In this document: in pieces, positions 11,766-23,320 of the stretch
Numbering within the stretch: the first letter of the stretch is position 1
How the letters are laid out: each line of letters begins with the position of its first letter
Origin: Brachycybe producta
Lineage: Eukaryota; Arthropoda; Diplopoda; Playtdesmida; Andrognathidae
Assembly: GCA_036925085.1 (NCBI GenBank)
Contig: JAUPFP010000037.1
Span: 640,001 to 704,000 of the forward strand
Direction: 5' to 3'
DNA: 64,000 nt
The notes under the pieces: generated by a model
Databases searched by the model: none
Seen by the model: only the letters and a program-made list of their open reading frames with translations
What the model was told of the DNA's origin: nothing
Position numbers and translations under genes: made by a program

Positions 11766-12334
11766 AGAAATACTGGAAATGCAGAATAAGTTTGAAAATG
11801 AGTTTTATTTTAAAATAACTCATTTCCTGAAATCTACGAAAACTTGTAAATTTGAATTGAGTTTCTTTCAAATTGGATAACAAATATCCTAGAACAATAG
11901 CCCAAAAAAATTGTGGTTTTGTTGGGTCCAAAGGGGGCCCCATACTTTCTATTTGGGGCAAATGTTTAAATTTTCATTTCCTGTTTTTATTTCTTCTTCT
12001 TCTTCTTCTTTGATATCCATCTAGAAATCTTAATTCTACTAAATTTAAGATTCATTTTATTTCATAGAAATAAAACATAAAACTGATTTAATCTAAAACT
12101 CATACTTAAATATGATAAATTAATATATAAACCAAAAAACAAACAAATTACAAACAACATCCTTGAATATAAGGGGGGGCCATTTCAAGTGATTACTTGT
12201 TTTAATAAAAGATATTAAAAGTTTTATTAGAAAAGTTCTGCACAAATAAAACGGAAATGAAATAAAATGTATTTTTCATGAAAGATGATATCGTTCAAAA
12301 TAAACGTTATGCAAACGAGTCATAAAAGTTTTAC

Positions 12335-12900
12335 TAAGCTGGTTTTAAAAACTAGTTAAAAAGCTCCTGATTATTCTGTTTTTCTGGTACAAAAATTAAG
12401 GAGAAACTAGAAATTGTTTTAGAAACTAGAAGGGTAGCTCAGTTCCTTACGTACTATTTTATGTTGATATCTTTTAAAATAAACTTTTAATATTATTTTG
12501 ACAATATTTTTATTTTTATTATAAAATGTTTATTTTGAAAAATATTAACATTAACAAAGTCCACCAGGCCCATGGGCCTTTAACATAAAAATGCTGGCCC
12601 AAGCCCAATAGCCCATGGGCTTTATGCAGGTCGCTACTCTGGTTATTGTGTTTTTCAGAAACAAAATGAAGAGAAAATTGAAAGTGTTTTAGAAACTAGA
12701 AGGGTTGCTTCGTCACTTAAGAATAATTTCATGTTGACATCTTTTAAAATAAACTTTTTATGTTATTTTTAAAATGACCTAGCTTTAATTAAGCAGATTC
12801 AGCTAACCGTTCTAGTTTTTAAAACACTTGCAGTTTCTTCTTATAGTGTTCCTCTTCTGAAACACAAAATAACCAGGGGCCACATATATTACAGAAAAAG
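12335..12900. mobile_element. F2-derived tandem or composite copy
   Basis: Two F2-like left-arm segments (AAACTAGAAGGGTAGCTC at about 12426 and AAACTAGAAGGGTTGCTT at about 12692) with intervening right-arm fragments. It appears to be a composite of at least two copies. Confidence 0.45.
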
Positions 12901-13105
12901 TCAGAAATTTGTGACAGTCATACCTTATGATGTTACTTCTTGTGCGCTATTATTTTATGACTCATTTTTATGCTGTAGTCAATGGCAGTATAATAACAAT
13001 TGTCATAATAATATTTTGTAATTTACTTTTGTGACTGTTAGAAGGTTATGAGATAGATATGATAATTTACTATCATATGACAGTCTTATTTTCTTTTTTT
13101 TATAA
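12900..13105. repeat. F9 interspersed repeat, copy 2
   Basis: Shares TTGTGACAGTCATACCTTA and TTATGAGATAGATATGA with the copy at 10685-10875. Confidence 0.45.
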
Positions 13106-13532
13106 TTGAGGCCCCAGAGTTCAAAACTCAGCTGTTCATAATAAAAAAAAAACATCTTGACTTAATTTGTTCAACTTTAAAAGAGAAAAATAGAAAAGAC
13201 AAAAAAAAGTAGGCCATTTCAAAATTGCCATAAAAGGGTTTATTTTGAAAGATATCATCATGAAAACACATTAAAAGATGTCTCTTTTTTCTCAAATTAC
13301 TCAAGATTATATTAGTTTCGAAAAGACTTTGTAATTCAGTCAAACTTTTTATGGTGAAACATTTTTAAATTTCATAAAAATGAAATCTGATTTAGGCTTA
13401 ACTATTAAGAAGTAGTTTTATAAGTAGCCAAATGCATAATATGCAAATTAAAAAGAACAATGGAATATAGAACTTAGGTTATTATTTTACAACTAGTGGG
13501 GTAACCCGTCATAAATGACGGGAGCCAAATTC

Positions 13533-13675
13533 ACAGGCAATTGTGCCCAGCATTAGAATTTCTTTTCCTCTGCCCCTTTTATGACGTCAGACCAAGTAAC
13601 AACCAAATTAGAAACTGATGACGTTCATAAAAGGGCGGAGCAAAAGAAATTCTAATGCTGGGCATAATTGCCCGT
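13533..13675. mobile_element. F1 MULE-like MITE, divergent short copy B
   Basis: 143 bp, ends ACAGGCAATTGT and ATAATTGCCCGT. Flanks gccaaattc and gataaattc match at 7 of 9. The inner palindrome (AGCATTAGAATTTCTTTT facing its complement) differs from other F1 copies, so this is a separate subfamily. Confidence 0.6.
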
Positions 13676-13824
13676 GATAAATTCTAGTTTAATTTTGCTA
13701 CTATTATCCCCTCCCCTTTTTATATTTGAAAGAGAAAATGAGCTTTTCATTTTCTCTGGGGTCATGGGTCATTTTAAAATAATTTTAAAGATATCAAAAA
13801 CGGAAAATTCTTTTAAGATATTTT

Positions 13825-14332
13825 TTAACCCTGGTTATTCTGTGTTAATGAAGTGTAACGACCCGACTGGTCCGTTACTATACCTCGGGTAACTTTCGTA
13901 CCGGCCAAAGAACGTTTGAAAAACTTACCCGGCCTCAGACTCCAAACGGGGACGGTACGAAACGGTTACAATTGGTGAAGGCGCCGGGTACTCGTACCCA
14001 GCCTCTTGCACGGTTACAGGTTGCCACAGAAGAGGAGAAATTGAAATTGTGTGTTAGAAACTAGAATTGGTAGCTCAATCATTTAAGGATATTTTCACGT
14101 TAATATCTTTCAAAATAAACAAAACTTTAAAAAAATATTGTCGGCTTAATGTTGGGTCATTTTAAAATTCACATACAAAGCTTATTTTGAAAGATATCAG
14201 CATAAAAATACATCAAAGTGATTTAAGCTACCCTTCTAGTTTCTAAAACAGATTCAAGTTTTTCTTCATTTTACATCTGAAAGACAGATTAAGAAGAGTA
14301 CGAGAAGCGTTTACACTTTAAAATAAGTTTAA
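13825..14332. mobile_element. F2 element with a GC-rich insertion
   Basis: The F2 left arm (CCTGGTTATTCTGTG) is broken at 13854 and resumes after 14018 with AGAAATTGAAA. The right arm ends near TTTACACTTTAAAAT. Confidence 0.5.
13854..14018. repeat. GC-rich 165-bp insertion of unknown origin
   Basis: Ends TGTAACGACCC and CGGTTACA. It is far richer in G+C and CpG than its surroundings. TG...CA ends resemble a very short LTR or a structured insertion, but no flanking duplication was found and no coding potential is seen. Confidence 0.4.
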
Positions 14333-14479
14333 GTGATTCAGCTACTCTTCTAGTTTCTAGTACGTCTCACTTTCGAAGTTTTTCTAAAAAGTTTAGAAAA
14401 AAAACGCAGAGTATATTAGAGAATAATTCCACAAAAAATAAAATCCCACAGAATTTCTCTTTGTAAGGAATTTAACAGA

Positions 14480-14690
14480 AGCGCCAATCAGTGCAAAAGC
14501 ACCATAGTTAGTCTATTTTTTTATTTCTATTTCTAATTTCTGTTGGTTTTTCAGCATGTGTAATTCTTCCCTTAGCTGAAATTTGGATTTTCAAAGCGAC
14601 ACCTGTTATGAAAGAATCACACGCACAGAAAACCAACAGAAAACAGAAATATAAATAATCTCAATGGCGCTTTGAACTGAAACATATATG
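14480..14690. repeat. Palindromic element with AGCGCCA(A/T)T ends
   Basis: Outer motif AGCGCCAAT at the left and its counterpart ATGGCGCT at the right. Inner arms contain TTTCTGTTGGTTTT facing AAAACCAACAGAAA. No target duplication was identified. Confidence 0.45.
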
Positions 14691-14719
14691 GTACTTCTGC
14701 TAAATGCCTTACAAAGTGT

Positions 14720-15065
14720 GTGATTATTTTGTCCCTGTATCGTTAGATGGCGCTACTAGCCCTCCCATAGAAATGTACCGACACTCTTCAACTCTTGACT
14801 TATCTTCCTTTTTATTTCACGTGGCAAACTTTTAATTGCGTCATCGCATATTTCTACACGTGCTCTCTTCTTTACTTATATTATGTTCTGGAGGTAAGTT
14901 TGTCACGTGCTCCGATAATTAAGGTTGTGTTTTGGACGCTTTTATAGCTAAAAGGCTGCATTCTATTTCAACTAATTGGCGACGAGTGCAGATTGCTACC
15001 TATGGAGGTTGCATGGCGCCATCTACCTTGCATTTACACAAGTAATTTTCTATGGAGCCCTCTTT
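14720..15065. mobile_element. F7 element with CACGTG E-boxes, plus copy
   Basis: About 345 bp, present in reverse orientation at 38945-39285. Both copies have GGCGCCATCTA-type ends and several CACGTG or ACACGTG motifs in the middle (for example TTTCACGTGGC and GTCACGTGCTC here). No coding capacity. Confidence 0.55.
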
Positions 15066-16194
15066 TAAGTTTTATTGAGACAAAAGCTGAAACCTAAGAT
15101 TTGAATTTTCAATGACTTTTGTTTAAAGTGTCAGTCCAACTAAAAACAATAATGCTACCAACTTGGAGTATGTCAGTGAAGTTAGGTGGAATTAAGACTG
15201 ACAACAACAACCACCCAGAACTTGTTAAAACTCCCTTTTTCTGTTTTTTCCACACAAAAAAATAACAGCAGCACCACCATGTAAAATATGGCCACGAATT
15301 CGTTTCGCAGAAGAAGAAAAAAAAAAAAAACTCAGCAAAAAAAAAAAAAAGAATTTGAAGAAAACAATTTATAGAAAAAGCAAAAGGAAATGTTTGGCAG
15401 CAAATTGAAATGCACTATTTCCAGTACACTTAGTAGTAAGACAATTATAAAGATTCAACTTTAGAAACACATACATAATACAGTATTACACACTTTGGAA
15501 CATTTGTACAAAAAAGTGCCAGAAATTTAAAACTTTACAAACATACCAGGGGGGGGGGGGGGGGGGGTACCAAAAAAAAATTAGTACAAATTCTTAGAAA
15601 ATAAAAATCTTTTGACTAATTGATGAACAGAAATACTTTGAACTTCAAAAGATAGTTAAATGAAATTTAGGGCACACACCATAGAGAGTAACTTAATAAT
15701 AATCCCTTTAGTTTAGAAGGAAAAATAGGAAATTCAATGATGTGTGTGTGTCCCCAACTGTTTTTAATTGTCACACATTGCACCACCACCTCCAGTTCAA
15801 ATATCCGCTTGTTTTGCAATCAAAAACTGGACACAGGTCAGAATTGATTGTTATCAATTGTTTTTTTTTATATTTACAGGTCATAGGACCCTTTAGTCTC
15901 GTCCCTTCCTTTATTATTAAGATTAGTATTAGGTCTCCCTTGTGTCCCTTGAGTTAAGTCCAGTGAATTGTTTTGTTTTTTTAAGATAACCAGAAGGACC
16001 CCTTTGTTTCCATAGTTCAAACTGTCTATTAGAGAAAAGAGTACAAATTTCATCTGGAAATTTTCCGTATTTTTTTCATTTTAAAATTTTAATTTTAATC
16101 AAGATTTTTTTAAAAAAAAAAGTATTTATGGGTAATTTCTAATATAATTTAATTTAATTTAATTTATACGAGGATTTCTATGGATAAATTCTAA

Positions 16195-16905
16195 TGAAAA
16201 CGCCTTTAGAATTTCTGTTTATTTTACATTTCAAAAGCAACATTAAGAATTTAAGGTGGTTTTTAAAGTGTAAACTGTTGTGTTATCTGTTTAGAGAAAC
16301 TTGAAAGTTTTTTTAAAAAGTAGAAGGATATCTCATCTGTTTATTATTCTGTCTTTCAGAAACAAAATAAACAGAAATTATATCCCCTGCAAGTTTTTTT
16401 TAGAAACTAGAAGGGTAGTTCAATTATTTAAAAGTAATTTCATGTTCTTATCTCTGAAAAATGGCCCAATATAACATGATAAAATGATATTTTTTTAAAA
16501 AATTACGAGCGTATTGTCTATAAAAAAAAAGTTTATTTTAAGCATCCCTTTCTAGTTTCTAACACTCTTTCAATAATTGCTCCCTGAAACGCATAAAACA
16601 ACTTGCAAACTCTGATTATTCTGTCTTTCAGGTAAAAAATAAAGAAAAACTTGAAAGTATTTTTAATTTTAGAAACTAGAAAGGTAGCTTGGGCATTTTC
16701 ACGTTTATTTTCACGTTGAAAATGATCTAACTTAAATAGGATTATATTTTATTACAAAATTTGGTCTATAAAAAGTTTATTTTGAAAGATATCAACATAA
16801 AAATATCTTTAAAGTGAATCAGCTACCCATTCTAGTTTTTTTAAAAAGAAAATCAGTTGTTTATAAACCATCTTAAACACAGAATAACCATGGTTTCAAT
16901 AACGT
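16195..16905. mobile_element. Cluster of F2 fragments
   Basis: At least two rearranged F2 copies. GAAAATCAGTTGTTTATAAACC at its right end (from about 16851) is the uninterrupted version of the site that copy A of F1 has entered at 10292. Confidence 0.5.
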
Positions 16906-17718
16906 CTTACGGAAGAAAAAACTGCTTTCTGTATAGTTTTTTTTATATTTTTTCAATCATTTTACCAAATAAAATATTTGATGAAAAAAAATGCCTGAAT
17001 ATTAAAAATTAAAGAATATTTGATATCTTTTTTTTTTTTGAATTAGATATCAAAAGGTGATAGGTATCACACACACACACACACACATCAGACCAAAAAA
17101 TTTCATTATTGATTTTTTTCTCCAATCTTTAACAAGAGAAGAAGAAGAAGAAAAAAATCATTGTAACACACACATCTTATGACAAAAATCCTCAAACGAT
17201 GAAAAACTTTGTAACTGTAATCTCATTGGTAAAAGAGATATTAAGATTGTGACGTCAAACAACAACGTCATCTAACTTTGAACACACAAAAAACTGACTC
17301 AAAAAGACTAGGTCGAATTGAGGCGGTGGCAAATTGAAAACCACAAATACAAAATCCAACAACCAACAATTTCCTTCATTTATCAGTGTGGTTATTATTT
17401 GCTGTTTTTGCCTTTAACCACACATTTAATTCAAAAGCAAGAACAGAGAAAGTCCGACTTAGCAGAGAGAAGAGAAAAAAAAAATTAGGACAACTTTTGC
17501 CTGAAAGTGTCTGAGGCCTTGTTATTATTTTACCTGACTATTTGACGCACCTGTTGAAACAACCAAAAAGCAACTTTTTCAACGTTGCTTGTTGTAAACA
17601 ACTTCACAAACACCTGAGTCATTTATAATCAACAACATCAAAAAAAAAGTTCTCCTATTATTTGTTCACACTTTTTTGATATCAAGTAGCGTGATACTTT
17701 TTAATTGTACATTTTTTT

Positions 17719-17743
17719 TCTCTCTCTCTCTCTCTCTCTCTCT
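17719..17743 (+). repeat. (CT)n microsatellite upstream of the aquaporin start
   Basis: Uninterrupted TC dinucleotides ending about 30 bp before the aquaporin ATG. It would lie in the promoter or 5' UTR. Confidence 0.8.
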
Positions 17744-17773
17744 TGAGTTTTAATATTTTATATATTAATAATT

Positions 17774-20700
17774 ATGGGTTCTAATATTCGTACACTCATC
17801 GGTGTCCAAGAATTTTCATCAACAACTGACATCTGGAAGGCTCTTGTGGCCGAATTTTTAGGTGTTCTCTTCTTGGTCTTAGTGGCCTGTGGTTCCTGTC
17901 TTCAATGGGACAATCATCCAGTTCCGAGTGGAGTCCACATTTCTCTTGCTTTTGGAATCACTGTGGCCACTCTAGTCGTTTGTATTTGTCATGTCAGCGG
18001 TGGACATATCAATCCAGCGGTTACTTTGGCCATGTTGGTCACTGGTAAAGTAAGCGTCTTGAGAGCCGTCACTTATATTTTGTCTCAATGTGTTGGAGGA
18101 ATCGTTGGAGCCGCAATTCTCAAGTCAGTTACACCAAGTGAAGGACAGGGAACTCTTGGACTTACTCTAATCGATCCGCAGTTGGGTCCTGTTCAAGGGT
18201 TTGGAGTTGAATTTCTGATCACCTTTGTGTTGCTCTTTACCGTTTTTGGAGTTTGCGATGGAAACCGAATTGATTCTAAAGGATCTGGCCCACTGGCCAT
18301 TGGACTAGCTGTGGCCACCTGTCACTTGTTTGCGGTAAGTGAACCAAAAAAAAACACATGGTCCTCCAAAAAATTACACTTCAGTTTTGAATCATGTTAA
18401 AAATGTCCGATCATTTTTGGAGAGAAAAATATTTTTTAAAGCTATTTTTAAAAGAATTTTTAAATTTCTTTGAAAATTAGAAACTAGAAAAGTAAAAAGA
18501 GAAGTTGCCCTATTGATAAATGAAATTTAACCTGTAATTTTTGTACGTATTTTGTTGCGTAATTACTAATTAAGTATGTATCACGGTACCACAAATAAGG
18601 AAAGGTAAACCGCAAAAAAGGCGGGAAAATTAACCTCACGTAAGGTGTTTGAAAACCACTGACATTGTGACCCACTTTCGTGAAGAAGAAAAATCACCAA
18701 CACTCTTGAAATCCTCAATTAATTAATTAATGATGTTTTATAAATTGTTGATTTTCAAATTCTGTGTTTCAGATACAAAATTAAGAAAAACTAGAAAGTG
18801 TTTTGGAAACTAGAAGGGCAGCTCAATCACTTCAGGCGTTTTGATATCTTTCAAAATAAACTTAAAAATAAAATTAAAAAAATATCATCACCTTAAATTT
18901 GTGTAATTTTTAAATTACCATAAAAAAAATCTTATTAAAAAAAATACCTTAAAATAATTGAGCTGTCCTTCTAGTTTCTAAACCACATTCAAGTTTCTTA
19001 TTAATTTTTGCACTTGAAAGACAATAATCAGAATGTTTGCAGATTTAAGAAAATTAGTTATTTTAAAATGAAACATTTTTACGTTTTTTACGTTTCAGAA
19101 GTACAACACTCAATTAGAAATTGAATGTGTTAGAAACTAGAACGGTAGTTAAAATTTCATGTTTGATATCTTATAAAATAAACTTTTTACAAAGAAAATT
19201 TTTAAAGAATATCTTTTTCTTACTTTTAAAAAGTTAAGATTATTTTCAAAAATTGAGATTAAAGGTTTATTTTAAAAGATAACAATATGAAAATAAAGTT
19301 AAAGTGATTCAGCTACCCTTCTAGTTTCTAAAACACGTTCAAGTTTGCACCTAAAAGACAGAATTAATAATCGAAAGGGCCCCGTTTACACTTTAAAACA
19401 ACGTTAATTTTTAGCTTTCCTTTTTTTTCCAAAATGGTTCAAGACTTTTAAAGAAAAACATTTTTAATAATTATAAAACTTATAGTAAAGTCTATTTTTT
19501 TTTTCAATTACATAAATCATAAATGTAACTTTATGGGTCAGTGAAAAGGAAGTGGGTCGCGGCTATTCACTGACCCTGAAACCCTTCAAAATAAAAAAAT
19601 TATGTCCCATAAATTCCATAATCAAAAGAGAAAAGAAAGAAACCTTGTAAAATGTAATTTGAAACACTTTCTCTTTTCAACCAAATAACCTCAATAATAA
19701 ATTACATATTTTTCTACTTTTCAATAATATTTAATTTTATTTCTTCTTCTGTGAAGTCATATTTTAAACAAGTTTTTTATTTTCATTTCTAGAAAGTTCA
19801 ATTGTTGAGTTCCATATTCTAGAAATTACTATCTGAACTTTTTTAATAAATAAGAACAGATAAGTAAAAAAGTTAGAAAGAAAGAAAAACCGGTTCCTTA
19901 ATAAATATGCACCATGTTCATTTTTCCTAAATTTAATTTAAAAATTTTACAAGTTTTAATTACAATAAAGATTAAATCTAACAACATTACATGTTTAAAT
20001 GATACGATTATATCATGTTTTCAAAATGTCTTCTCCGTTCTCATCAAGGCATTGCTGACATATCGATATGAGAAACTGAATCCGCAAACATCAATTAACG
20101 CATCTGTTTTTTTTTTTGTAATTGTGCGACAATTCTCTTCGATTTCTTCCCATTTATAATAATTATAACAAGAAATCAAAAAAAAAAAAAAGAATTGTCG
20201 CACAATTACAAAAGACATGTTAATTAATGTTTGCAATATCAGTTTCTCATATCGACATGTCAGCAATGCCTTGATGAGAGGAATGGAGAAGACATTTTGA
20301 AAACATGTTATAATTCCTCATTTAAACATAAAATATATGCAATGCTGTTATATATCTACAGTAATCTCTTTATTATAACATTTACTCTTAACTATAAAAT
20401 CACAAAATTAAATTTAAGAAAATAAACATGGCAGCTATTAACAAGCAAAGTGTGTACACAAGGCATTTAGAAATCGGGAAGAACTTCAGTTGGCTCCGCC
20501 CTTGTTATGACGAACGCAACTTCTGAATTGGTTGGTTATGTAGTCTGACGTCACATGCTCCGCCCTTGTTATGACGAACGCAACTTCTGAATTGGTTGGT
20601 TATGTAGTCTGACGTCACATGCTCCGCCCTTGTTATGACGAACGCAACTTCTGAATTGGTTGGTTATGTAGTCTGACGTCGAACCACACAACAAACCAAT

Positions 20701-23269
20701 TAAGTTGCCGGTCGTCATAAAAAGGGCGGAACCAACTGAAGTTCTTCCCGATTTCTAAATGCCTGTTAAGAGCCTGTACAGAGTATACATTTTATTGGAA
20801 CACTTTGTATTCTATTTTTCCTTATTCATCTTTCTAAATAAAATAAAAAAACATGCGCGCGCGCACACACACACACAACTTATAATTTAGCATTAACAAC
20901 ATATTAAATGTAATGTGATCATAGATCGTATCTGTTTCCAAACATCGTCATCATCATCATCATCATCATCCTAAATACACCGAATCAGCTAAAAAGAAAA
21001 AAAAAAAAGAGTTGCAAACTTGGTTGCAATCCTCCAATGTCTACAGAGTGTCCAACCCCATAAATGGCACAACTTTCTTATGGTATCAACATTTAAAATA
21101 TGGCAATTATGTGGCACACAGTTGGCCACCATTACCACAAATCACCACCTTCCATACATTTCCGCCTCCTCCTCTCCCCATAATGTATAAATACGAAATC
21201 ATCACTTTTCTAAATAGGTGTTTTTATGATAGTCGCGATTACACCATATGCCTTTTAATGACACACAAGCTTGGAACGTGGAATCTGAGGCATTAAACCC
21301 ATGAAAACTGATCGTTTCTCCCTTCCATTTTTTTTCTCTCTCCTCCATATCAATTTTTACCCTAAGTTCATATAGACTAAAAGATAAAAGGTGTTTTTGT
21401 TAATATTTTTCCTTATGTTTATAAGCAATTTGACACAAGTCAACAAATTGTGAGGAAAGGCCTTTGAGAAAAATCATAAAAAAACGACATCACAATAGTT
21501 CTCCGCGACCTGCACACAGGCAATTAGAAATCGGGACGAACAGAGATTGGCTCCGCCCTTTTTATGACGACCGGCAACTTCTAATTGGTTTCTTGTGTGG
21601 TTCGACGTTGAAAACTGCGGAGCATGTGACGTCAGACTAGATAACCAACCAATTATAAGTTGTGTTCGTCATAAAAAGGGCGGAGCCAACTTGTGTTCGT
21701 CCCGATTTCTAATTGCCAGTCACCTGCACAGACATGTCGGTGCGTATGGACGTTCCCTCCAGAATACAACCATGAATTTGGTTATCAATCCTTTCCCTTA
21801 TCTTTTTTTGTTTCTGACATATGAAGGTTATAGTTAACCAGAGCATTAGACCAGGTACCGTATGTAATAAAGTACAGGTCAAACACACTTTTTTTTATCA
21901 GAAAAGGTACACATTTATTTACAAATAGAAAGATGAAAAACAAAGACTTTTGTTTCAAACTTCCTTCAAAATAAATCCATGGCTAAAATATTTTTATTAT
22001 CTTTTATTTGTGGGAAAAATTTCATTCCTTAATAGAAATAAAAGCTTAATAATATTTAACTTAGAAAAGGTGTGAAGAGAAACAAACAAAAGAATAAAAA
22101 ACAATATTATCTCTTTTGATGAAGTCTTTTTCTTGACTTGAAAAATGTTATCGAACTTTAAAAACCCCACTTAACTTCGATACACAAATTACTTATCAAA
22201 ATGATAAATATCCAAAATAATATTTAATCTCCTGGGTCAAATTTTCTTATTTTGTTTTATCTTTTTACATATGGAAGAATTTTTACTTTTAAAACATTAA
22301 ACTTGAAATTGAAAAATTAAATACTCAGTAAATATTTTTTTTTTTTGAAAATAACATGTTTTCTAATAAAACTTCTCCGTAAAACATTTCTTTTGAAATA
22401 TCATCCATTTGTTACTACGCCTCTAATTTGTAGTAGAACAGAACAACAAACCGAACACTGTTCGTGATCATTTCCAAAAAAACATGTTCGCTGTTCTGTT
22501 TGCTGTGACCGGACTTCAACAGAAACATCTTCGCAACGTGTTCCCAAGTTAGTAACTTTGGTTGCTGTCAGAAACACCAATGGACACAGGAAATTAGAAA
22601 ACGGGATAAACAGACATTGGCTCAGTCCTTTTTATGACGAACGCAACTTCTAATTGGTTGGTTATGTAGTCTGACGTCACATGCTTCCACCTTTTTCAAC
22701 GTCGAGCCACACAACAAACCAATTAGAAGTTGCGAGTCGTCATAAAAAGGGCGGAGTCAACGTCTGTTTATCCCGTTTTCAAACTGCCTGGCCCGAAAAC
22801 GAACATCCCTTGATGTGACGAACAAAAACCGACAAATTAGTGGAACGGGGCTGAACAGAACAACGCACACATCTTATTACAGAGAAATGTTTGAAAAACT
22901 GTCCACATTGTTCACGAACAGTGTTCGGTTCTAGTCTGGACCCGGCTTTGTATGATACTTTGAATATTCTTCTTAAAATCACTTCTTATGCCAACGTTTT
23001 CGCTACAAAAATTAACTGCAGTTACATAACTAAGGTTATATAGCGTAGTTAACTGATATTGTCAAGTATAGTTCTTTTGTCACCCACCATATTCAATGTG
23101 TAGGCATTTAAAGTTTCTGAAATATTCAATTTTAAAACGATTTAAATGTGAAACTCTTTATACTTTTGGTAAACAGCTTATGACAATTAATTCTGAGACA
23201 TACTGTAATAGATGTAAAATTGTTCATTCTGAACCATTATTTTATATAGAAGAAGCTAAATATATGAAT

Positions 23270-23320
<51 letters not shown>

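Larger units (their letters stand above)
6516..17773. other. Intergenic region between the transporter and aquaporin genes
   Basis: 11.3 kb with no convincing coding exon. It is AT-rich DNA holding the F1, F2, F3, F7, F8 and F9 elements listed separately, a 22-bp minisatellite at 11384-11765, a poly-G run at about 15549-15568, an AC run near 17069 and a CT run at 17719-17743 just upstream of the aquaporin start codon. Short open frames here fall inside repeats. Confidence 0.7.

Noticed and set aside
11436-11789. Repetitive short open frames on both strands (FGEHSPKIWRTF-like)
   Set aside because: Products of the 22-bp tandem repeat.
15549-15568. Poly-G run, and similar poly-C runs near 25144, 26358, 31380, 53010 and 54245, as G-quadruplex or functional elements
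   Set aside because: Simple homopolymers, common in this genome and prone to sequencing error; nothing ties them to a gene.
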